A stretch of 8,054 nt of DNA from an uncultured Collinsella sp. (GTDB lineage: Bacteria > Actinomycetota > Coriobacteriia > Coriobacteriales > Coriobacteriaceae), in the NCBI GenBank assembly GCA_900557505.1, contig USTC01000038.1:1-8054 (forward strand), in the 5' to 3' direction. Under the pieces are notes generated by a model, which made no database searches, had not been told where the DNA came from, and saw only the letters and a list, made by a program, of their open reading frames with translations. The translations under genes and the position numbers were made by a program. Below, piece after piece: positions 1 through 5,159 of the stretch; positions within the stretch are counted from its first letter, which is position 1; each line of letters starts with the position of its first letter.

Positions 1-37
1 TGCAATTTTTTCTTCTCTTAGACTTTATCGACAAGCT

Positions 38-66
38 GAGGGGCATGTTTTATCAGCATGCCTCTT
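38..66 (+). terminator. Weak hairpin after gldA, possible terminator
   Basis: GGCATG (42-47) and CATGCC (57-62) pair perfectly around a 9-base loop. G-U and A-U pairs extend the stem outwards to about 38/66 on the plus-strand transcript. A short TTTT run (65-68) overlaps the outer stem on the plus strand, whereas on the gldA (minus) strand no T tract follows. It could end a plus-strand transcript entering from outside the window, or mark the gldA 3' end. It is weak by intrinsic-terminator standards. The rest of 1-92 shows nothing else I can support. Confidence 0.3.
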
Positions 67-92
67 TTGATGGGATTGGATGCGTCTTCCGT

Positions 93-1196
93 TTATGCGT
101 GTAGTTCCTGATATTTCCGGCCGATCGCGTCTGCGCCGAGAATCGCGTCATAGACCGCGTCGGGTGTTACGGCAAAGGGCATGTTGCCCAGTGTATCCTC
201 CGGCGCACAGGCAAGCTCTGCAACGGCACGGATCTGCTCCGGCCTGATTTCCGTGATGCCGAGATCGGCAAGCGTCGTGGGCAGGCCGACGTCTGTGCAG
301 AAACGGACGACCTCCTGAATCTGCGTATTGGCTTCATCCTCGAGCACAAGCTGGACGAGCGTGCCGAAGGCGACCTTCTCGCCGTGATACATGCCGTGGC
401 ACTCGGGCAGCATCGTCAGGCCATTGTGGATGGCATGAGCAGCAGCAAGGCCCGAGCTCTCAAAGCCAATGCCGGAGAGCAGCGTGTTTGCCTCGATGAT
501 GTGCTCCACGGCAGGCGTCAGCGCACCCTTCTCCAACGCGACCTTGGCCTTCACGCCATCGGCCATAAGCGTCTCGTAGCAGAGCTTGGCGAGTGCCAGA
601 CCAGCCATACCGCCCTTGCCGCCGGCGCAAGTGCCACCGTCGGCATCATGCGTCGCCTGGGCCTCAAAGTAGGTTGCGAGCGCATCGCCCATACCGGAAA
701 CCGTCAGGCGCACCGGGCTCGCCGCGATAACCGTCGTATCCATCAGGACAATGTTGGGGTTTGCCTTAAGGAACAGGTACTTATCGAACTGGCCGTCATC
801 GGTGTAGAGCACCGAAAGTGCCGAGCACGGTGCATCGGTCGAGGCGATGGTGGGGCAAATGATAACCGGGGACTCCAGGTAATAGGCGACGGCCTTCGCG
901 GTGTCGAGGATCTTGCCGCCGCCGACGCCGACGATGATGTCGCAACCGTTGCCGCGAGCGAGCGCAACCAGACGATCGACCTCGCCCTTGGAGCACTCGC
1001 CGTTAAAGTCCTCAAACAGCAACTCGGCTTTAGCCTCGGCAAAGCCGCCCTCGATCTTGGCACCGACGCGCTTCTTGCCCGAAGGCGTCACGATGACGAG
1101 GGCCTTAGCACCGAGCGGCTCGACATAGGAGCCGAGCTTGGCCAGCTCGTCCGGGCCCTGGATGTACTTGCTGGGGCTATTGAAAATTGCAGCCAT
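93..1196 (-). CDS. gldA: Glycerol dehydrogenase
   Basis: This 367-residue protein is a Zn-dependent, NAD-linked glycerol dehydrogenase that interconverts glycerol and dihydroxyacetone in the cytoplasm. The length equals that of E. coli GldA, and the N-terminus (SPSKYIQG at 7-14) matches the family start, which fixes this ATG. Visible motifs are the dinucleotide-binding GVGGGKILDTAK (90-101), the block TIASTDAPCSALSV (116-129), and the three metal ligands Asp171 (GMGDALATYFEA), His254 (AAAHAIHNG) and His271 (YHGEKVAFG), all at the positions known for GldA. No good Shine-Dalgarno is seen; only GGGAT lies just upstream of the start. The gene lies 83 bases below the iron alcohol dehydrogenase on the same strand, but a strong terminator lies in the gap, so expression may depend on read-through or an internal promoter. 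A related glycerol-1-phosphate or hydroxyacetone-type dehydrogenase is possible but much less likely. Confidence 0.95.
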   Translation of the reverse strand: MAAIFNSPSKYIQGPDELAKLGSYVEPLGAKALVIVTPSGKKRVGAKIEGGFAEAKAELLFEDFNGECSKGEVDRLVALARGNGCDIIVGVGGGKILDTAKAVAYYLESPVIICPTIASTDAPCSALSVLYTDDGQFDKYLFLKANPNIVLMDTTVIAASPVRLTVSGMGDALATYFEAQATHDADGGTCAGGKGGMAGLALAKLCYETLMADGVKAKVALEKGALTPAVEHIIEANTLLSGIGFESSGLAAAHAIHNGLTMLPECHGMYHGEKVAFGTLVQLVLEDEANTQIQEVVRFCTDVGLPTTLADLGITEIRPEQIRAVAELACAPEDTLGNMPFAVTPDAVYDAILGADAIGRKYQELHA

Positions 1197-1212
1197 AACT
1201 ATCCCATTCTCT

Positions 1213-1257
1213 AAAAGAAAAAAGAAAGGGGCTCCGTACGGATACGTGCGGAGCCCC
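1213..1257 (-). terminator. Intrinsic terminator of the iron alcohol dehydrogenase gene
   Basis: The arms GGGGCTCCG (1228-1236) and CGGAGCCCC (1249-1257) form a perfect 9-bp stem, with a possible short inner extension. On the minus strand the stem is followed directly by a T-rich tract (complement of 1213-1227). It starts 22 bases past the dehydrogenase stop codon and ends about 17 bases before the gldA start codon. It therefore separates the two genes transcriptionally, unless it is leaky or regulated. Confidence 0.82.
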
Positions 1258-1279
1258 TCGTTACGATAACAAGAGTCGA

Positions 1280-2503
1280 TTAGAAATCGATGTCGGTGTC
1301 GTAGTAGCAGGCCTTGAGGATCTTCTCGAAGTCGGCAGCCTTGGTCTCACGCGGGTTCTCGGGCGTGCAGGCGTCCTGCTCGGCGTTCGCGGCGATCTCG
1401 GGGAGCTTCGCGAGGAACTCCTCCTCGGAAACCATCTGCGGGTTCTCGGCGTCGACCTTCACGCCGCCATTCGCGTAATCCTTGATGGACTGCGGAATGT
1501 TGAGCTGGTCGTTGAGGTCGCGAATCTTCTGGACGAGCGCAGCGATGAGCTCCTCGTTGGTCTCGCCGGGAAGGTGCAGGATCTCCTTGGCCACGTAAGC
1601 GTAGCGCTCGGCAGCACGCGGGTCCTTGGAGTTCCACTGGATGACCTTGCCCAGGTACATGGCGTTAGCAGCACCGTGGATGATGTGACCGTTCTCGAAG
1701 GCAGCACCGGTCTTGTGAGCCATGGAGTGGACGATGCCGAGCAGGCCCGAGGAGAAGGCGATACCGGCGATGCACTGAGCCTCGTGCATGTGCTGACGGG
1801 CCTCATGGTCGCCAGCATAGGACTTGGGCAGCCACTCGACGATCTCGCGGATGCCGTGCAGAGCGTTGGCGTCGGTGAACATAGAGGCGCAGGTGGAAAC
1901 GTAAGCCTCCATGCAGTGGGTCAGAGCGTCCATGCCGGTGTGAGCGCACAGCTTGGCGGGCATGGTGTAGGTGAGCTCCGGGTCGACGATGGCGACATCA
2001 GGGGTGATGTTGAAGTCGGCCAGCGGGTACTTGATGCCCTTGGCGTAGTCGGTAATGACGGAGAACGCGGTGACCTCGGTAGCGGTGCCGGAGGTAGAGG
2101 AGATGGCGCAGAAATGAGCCTTCTGACGCAGCTCGGGGAAGCTGAACGGCTGGATGATGTTATCGAAGGACTCCTCGGGATACTCGTAGAAGACCCACAT
2201 GGCCTTAGCGGCATCGATGGGCGAGCCGCCGCCGATGGCGATAATCCAGTCGGGCTCGAACTCGCGCATGGCCTCGGCGCCCTTCATGACCGTCTCAATG
2301 GACGGGTCGGACTCGACGCCCTCGAACAGCTTGACCTCGAAACCGCCCTCTTTGAGGTCGGCCTCAACGTCCTGCAGGAACCCGCCGCGGCGCATAGAGC
2401 TGCCGCCAGAAACGATGATGGCCTTCTTGCCCTTGAGGTTCTTCACCTCGTGGCGAGCGCCCTCACCAAAGTACAGATCGCGAGGATTGGTAAAACGTCC
2501 CAT
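1280..2503 (-). CDS. Iron-containing alcohol dehydrogenase
   Basis: This 407-residue protein belongs to the group III (Fe-type) alcohol dehydrogenases, cytoplasmic NAD(P)H-linked enzymes that interconvert alcohols and aldehydes, often as the last step of fermentation. Seen in the sequence: the cofactor loop AIGGGSPIDAAKAM (89-102), the family block ISSTSGTATEVTAFSVITD (134-152), and a metal set Asp192, His196, His259, His273. The spacing of these four matches the Fe site of FucO-like enzymes (4, 63 and 14 residues apart). The start is set by a textbook AGGAGG six bases before the ATG. An upstream in-frame ATG at 2554 would add 17 basic residues (MLRYIRKSKRG...) with no such site and is rejected. 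It is a stand-alone dehydrogenase, not the AdhE fusion. The substrate (ethanol, butanol, propanediol or another) cannot be read from sequence. It ends in its own terminator just before gldA. Confidence 0.93.
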   Translation of the reverse strand: MGRFTNPRDLYFGEGARHEVKNLKGKKAIIVSGGSSMRRGGFLQDVEADLKEGGFEVKLFEGVESDPSIETVMKGAEAMREFEPDWIIAIGGGSPIDAAKAMWVFYEYPEESFDNIIQPFSFPELRQKAHFCAISSTSGTATEVTAFSVITDYAKGIKYPLADFNITPDVAIVDPELTYTMPAKLCAHTGMDALTHCMEAYVSTCASMFTDANALHGIREIVEWLPKSYAGDHEARQHMHEAQCIAGIAFSSGLLGIVHSMAHKTGAAFENGHIIHGAANAMYLGKVIQWNSKDPRAAERYAYVAKEILHLPGETNEELIAALVQKIRDLNDQLNIPQSIKDYANGGVKVDAENPQMVSEEEFLAKLPEIAANAEQDACTPENPRETKAADFEKILKACYYDTDIDF

Positions 2504-2509
2504 ACTGTG

Positions 2510-2515
2510 CCTCCT
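2510..2515 (-). promoter_or_regulatory. Ribosome binding site that sets the alcohol dehydrogenase start
   Basis: On the minus strand AGGAGG stands six bases before the ATG at 2503. It decides for this start over the longer reading frame beginning at 2554. Confidence 0.85.
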
Positions 2516-2543
2516 AAACAAGCCCCTCTTAGACTTGCGTATA

Positions 2544-2570
2544 TAACGGAGCACCCGATTGGCTCCGTTA
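2544..2570. repeat. Perfect 9-bp inverted repeat upstream of the alcohol dehydrogenase
   Basis: TAACGGAGC (2544-2552) and GCTCCGTTA (2562-2570) are exact complements around a 9-base spacer. No T tract follows on either strand, so it is not an ordinary terminator. It lies 41 bases before the dehydrogenase start and abuts a minus-strand TATATA (2540-2545). It could be an operator over a promoter, or a hairpin in the dehydrogenase leader. Confidence 0.65.
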
Positions 2571-2581
2571 GGACCATTTTG

Positions 2582-2605
2582 TGCGTCGCCGGCGATAGCG
2601 ACGCA
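2582..2605. repeat. 8-bp inverted repeat in the alcohol dehydrogenase upstream region
   Basis: TGCGTCGC (2582-2589) pairs exactly with GCGACGCA (2598-2605) across an 8-base spacer. It lies just 11 bases from the 2544-2570 inverted repeat. Together they form a two-hairpin array if the dehydrogenase transcript starts near 2630. No terminator tail is present. Confidence 0.55.
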
Positions 2606-2638
2606 ATGTCTAAACGTCTCAACGCTCAGACAAACACT

Positions 2639-2644
2639 ATTTTA
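2639..2644 (-). promoter_or_regulatory. Candidate -10 box for the alcohol dehydrogenase
   Basis: On the minus strand TAAAAT matches five of six bases of the TATAAT consensus. No good -35 box stands 16-19 bases upstream. If used, it gives a leader of about 130 bases holding both inverted repeats. A TATATA at 2540-2545 is an alternative with a short leader and also lacks a -35. Confidence 0.28.
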
Positions 2645-2687
2645 CCGTTCTGGTTGGTCAGTTATTCACCTAAAGCCAACAATGATG

Positions 2688-2758
2688 AAACGTTTTTTCT
2701 ATCCCTGAAGACCCTTGTGGGGCATTCATACTCCCAAGCTGGGCAAACGTTTTATCAG
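2688..2758. repeat. Two AAACGTTTT palindrome boxes 57 bases apart
   Basis: AAACGTTTTTTC (2688-2699) and AAACGTTTTATC (2745-2756) share a palindromic AAACGTTT core and the following T/TC positions. A central CG in an A/T-flanked palindrome is typical of LacI-type operators. A degenerate third AAACGT occurs at 2612-2617. They may be paired operators for the divergent genes. The identity of any regulator is unknown. Confidence 0.4.
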
Positions 2759-2833
2759 GGTTGACCACATATCCCGGGTAGGACTGTGCCCCTCCAAAAT
2801 GTGCCCCGTTCGCCGCCAAAAATCGACCGTTTA

Positions 2834-2936
2834 CGGCACTGTGATACCACCCGCGCAACTGAGGTGCCGACATTTGTGCGACATCCGTCTTCGTGGTGCA
2901 AAGGTGCAAGTCCAAGTGCGGCACCCCCGGTGTGCC
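2834..2936 (+). promoter_or_regulatory. Region of mutually exclusive stem arms before the TPR-like gene
   Basis: GTGCCG (2864-2869) can pair with CGGCAC (2834-2839). As GGTGCCG (2863-2869) it can also pair with CGGCACC (2919-2925). That last arm can in turn pair with GGTGTGCC (2929-2936) with one bulge. This chain of competing stems resembles a switching leader, but GC-rich sequence produces such pairs by chance. It would matter as RNA only if transcription starts upstream of about 2830. No known riboswitch class is recognised. Confidence 0.25.
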
Positions 2937-2944
2937 ACATGCGG

Positions 2945-2964
2945 GTAAACTAGACCTTTATATA
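2945..2964 (+). promoter_or_regulatory. Candidate -10 elements for the TPR-like/murT-gatD cluster
   Basis: TAAACT (2945-2950) and TATATA (2959-2964) are the only AT-rich -10-like hexamers close to the 3002 start codon. Neither has a clear -35 at the proper distance. One of them probably starts the three-gene transcript. Confidence 0.33.
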
Positions 2965-2990
2965 GAGACATTTGAACCCTAACCGCAGCA

Positions 2991-2997
2991 AAGGAGG
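2991..2997 (+). promoter_or_regulatory. Strong ribosome binding site fixing the start at 3002
   Basis: AAGGAGG stands four bases before ATG 3002. It argues that translation of the first TPR-like gene starts here and not at the GTG at 3133, which has no Shine-Dalgarno. It is the main evidence that the frame change near 3118 breaks one gene rather than separating two. Confidence 0.8.
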
Positions 2998-3001
2998 CCC
3001 C

Positions 3002-4071
3002 ATGGCATTCGATCCCATTCAAGAGGATTGCCATCGCCTCGTTCTTGAGGCCTTGCGCCGCGACAATATCCCGCTCACTGACGGCCCCGCCGTCGAGCGT
3101 CTGATGGAGCAATTCACCCCGCGCCGCTCATCGTGCACGATCGCGACCGCGCCGGGCACCTCATTGCCAAGGTGGTCGAGGCTGTCGACTACCGCATCCC
3201 TTTTATCCCCGACGACGCCCAGGCAGAGCAAGAAGAAGCCGCAGCCGAGAACATGCTCCGCGAGGCAGCCGCGCTCGATCCGGCCAACTGGGATGCCCAG
3301 CGCATGCTGACGGCGCTCACCGCCGAATCCAACGAGGAATACGTACAGTATCTGGTGTCCAAGTGCGACGAGGTGGAGCACGATTTGGCGCTCAAGATCG
3401 CCTCGGCGCAGGACCCCTACGAGCGTGAGGCCGCAGGCGACCTGACCCGCCGTCCCTACCTGCGCTGGCTTGCCGCCTTGGCATCGCGCGCGCTCATTAG
3501 CGGCCGCTACCGCATGTCGCTGGATGCCGCGAATCGCAGCCTGGACTTTGCGCCCAACGACCCCGCTGGCGTCCGCCATACCGCGATGCTTGCCATGGCA
3601 AAGCTCGAATACCCTGCCGAGGAGCTCAAGCGTTTTCGTTCCGCCCACTCCGTGCCCTATCTTGCCAACACGCCGCTGCGCCGCCGTCCCAAGGACGCGG
3701 AGCGCGACCTGGACCCGTGGACGCTCATCGCGCTGATGAGCGCAGCCTGGCGCGAGCTGGACTACGAAGGCGCCGAACACTACCTGCGCATCCTGGTGCG
3801 CTCATGCCCACACGCGGCCGAGGCGCTCTACTTCCAAACCGAGTTTCCCGATGGCGTCTATGCCCGCGTCAACGTAGGTCCGGGCTCCACCGACGAGCTT
3901 GTCCTTGCCCTGTCCGAGGCGACACCGGTGCTGCAGGAGGGCCTAGGCGCGCCCGACAACGCCAGCTTTGCCGCCTGGGTCGCCACCAACGACATCGTGC
4001 GCTCCCAGATCGACGAACGAATCCTGCGCGCGGCCGAACAGGGATTGCCGTTTAAGGGAGGAGACCTCTAA
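3002..4071 (+). CDS. TPR-like hypothetical protein, first of a tandem pair, apparent frameshift
   Basis: I do not recognise this gene as a named family. It starts at 3002 behind a strong ribosome site. About 39 codons are read in that frame, then the coding frame moves to the one ending at 4071. In the first frame the reading ends at 3310 with an arginine- and serine-rich, unnatural tail. In the second frame TGA codons lie at 3046 and 3079. Adding one base in the CCCC run (3117-3120) restores a smooth product of about 356 residues. That product is alpha-helical, with a TPR-like helix pair around residues 153-187 (WLAALASRALISGRYRMSL...), an acidic/alanine-rich segment near 72-95, and no signal peptide or membrane segment. 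It aligns along its length with the next gene (347 residues), so the pair arose by duplication. The frame change may be a sequencing error, a true mutation or, less likely, programmed frameshifting. Tools may report only 3133-4071. Confidence 0.72.
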
Positions 4072-5114
4072 TGGATCCGAGCGTCTACATCCCCGCCTAT
4101 CTGGAGCGCACCTATCTGGCGTCGCACCCCGAACTCACCGATGCAGCACGCGAGCTTGTCCATAACGACATCAGCGCAAACCCTCACAAGTATGCGCAGA
4201 CCGAGCATGCCCAAGCGCTGCTGTCCTATGCCGGCGTTCATCGTCATTTGCTCGACGAGCTTCGTCGCATCGAGGACATGGGCAGCGACGAGGAGTTTGA
4301 GCAGACGCGCAACCGCCTGTTCGACGACATGCGTGACGAGCTGCTCAAGATCGTCCGCGTCGATGCGCTGGCCGTCGACGCCCAGTTGCTCGCCATCATC
4401 CTGGCGGACACGCCCGTCGATGCCTGCCTGGGTGACTTGATGAAGCTCGAGACGAGTACGGCCGACTACCTGCAGCAGAGCGTGCCTGGGTTCGACATGG
4501 AGGCCCCGCACTACTGGGCCAATAATGTTTTGGCCGACGGTGTCACCGCAGCAGACCTTACCCTGAGCGAGCCGGCGCTTATTGGCTGGCTTCACACGCT
4601 CGAGGCCATCTCGCAGTTGTGCATGGCGAGCGCTCGTTACCGTGCTGCCGCCAACTATTCTCGCCGCGTCCTTAAGGCGGAGGGCTATCCCACCCGGGCC
4701 GCCGGCACCGTGTTGCTTGCCCTCGCCCGCTTGGAAGACCAGGACGGTTTTTTTGCCCTGGCACATCAGCTCGAGGAACAGATGGGGGCAGACGCACTCG
4801 AGAACTCCCCCTGGTACCTGCTCGCCCGCACGATTCTGCTGTTCAAAACAAACAAGATGCGCCCGGCGACGCGCGCGCTGCGTGAGTTCGCCAACCGTTG
4901 CGAGGGCGGCGCGTTCTTCTTGCTGAACCCCATGTACCAGACGCCGTATCTTCCCTGCCGACCCGAGCCGCGCGACCCCTGGGACCTCTCGCACCAGGCG
5001 GTTTGGGAAGCCGACGGCATTATCTCGGACACCCCCGACTTTGCCCCCTGGGCCAACGCCTGCGAAGACGTATCGCAGCTTGCCCAGGAATTTGCGCGCC
5101 GCTACGGCTTTTAG
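4071..5114 (+). CDS. TPR-like hypothetical protein, second of the tandem pair
   Basis: An intact 347-residue, cytoplasmic-looking, helix-rich protein of unrecognised family. The start ATG shares its A with the stop codon of the gene before (TAATG), with GGGAGGAG eight bases upstream, so the two are translationally coupled. It matches the upstream gene in several blocks: a helix near 88-138, the TPR-like stretch at 170-221 (WLHTLEAISQLCMASARYR, then LLALARLE; the upstream copy has WLAALASRALISGRYR and AMLAMAKLE), an SPW/DPW motif near 246-248, and a C-terminal PDFAPWANA block (322-330; PDNASFAAWVA upstream). Identity between the two is low, so the duplication is old. A TPR-type fold suggests protein-protein binding. 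The gene lies 45 bases before murT-gatD with no terminator between, so co-transcription and a cell-wall link are plausible but unproven. Confidence 0.88.
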   Translation: MDPSVYIPAYLERTYLASHPELTDAARELVHNDISANPHKYAQTEHAQALLSYAGVHRHLLDELRRIEDMGSDEEFEQTRNRLFDDMRDELLKIVRVDALAVDAQLLAIILADTPVDACLGDLMKLETSTADYLQQSVPGFDMEAPHYWANNVLADGVTAADLTLSEPALIGWLHTLEAISQLCMASARYRAAANYSRRVLKAEGYPTRAAGTVLLALARLEDQDGFFALAHQLEEQMGADALENSPWYLLARTILLFKTNKMRPATRALREFANRCEGGAFFLLNPMYQTPYLPCRPEPRDPWDLSHQAVWEADGIISDTPDFAPWANACEDVSQLAQEFARRYGF

Positions 5115-5159
5115 CGACGCGATCGCCCCGACCATGTCGTTTACGTTAGGAACGGTTTC

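Larger units (their letters stand above)
2504..3001. other. Long divergent intergenic region, repeat-rich, no gene seen
   Basis: About 500 bases separate the minus-strand dehydrogenase from the plus-strand TPR-like gene. The region looks less GC-rich than the flanking genes. It has two strong inverted repeats near the dehydrogenase, two AAACGTTTT boxes in the middle, a 15-base-period TGTGCCCC direct repeat (2785-2792, 2800-2807), and competing GGTGCC/GGCACC arms near the plus-strand gene. Short open frames exist on both strands (for example 2715-2948 plus, 2670-2924 minus). They have no recognisable protein features and no convincing ribosome sites, so I do not call them. The most economical reading is two divergent promoters with long structured or operator-bearing leaders. 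Confidence 0.6.

Noticed and set aside
384..1214. 276-codon open frame on the plus strand
   Set aside because: It is antisense to gldA, whose family motifs and metal ligands are unambiguous. The translation has no family features and the frame is a by-product of GC-rich codon use.
1574..2764. 396-codon open frame on the plus strand
   Set aside because: It runs opposite the iron alcohol dehydrogenase, is extremely Gly/Asp/Val rich, and has no ribosome site or recognisable domain.
2834..2936. Cobalamin riboswitch, because of CCGCGCAACTG and GGTGCAAGTCC
   Set aside because: The two blocks occur in the reverse of the order found in that class, and no B12-box-like sequence follows.
2670..2948. 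Small open frames of 61-84 codons in the intergenic region
   Set aside because: No convincing ribosome site, odd composition and overlap with repeats on both strands. Nothing supports translation.
3104..3135. Programmed -1 ribosomal frameshifting
   Set aside because: No canonical slippery heptamer or clear downstream structure is seen. A base error or mutation in the C run is simpler, so it is kept only as a minor alternative.
3019..5135. Long minus-strand frames opposite the TPR-like pair (3019-3780, 4068-5135)
   Set aside because: The plus-strand frames have ribosome sites, stop-start coupling and mutual homology. The minus-strand readings have none of these.
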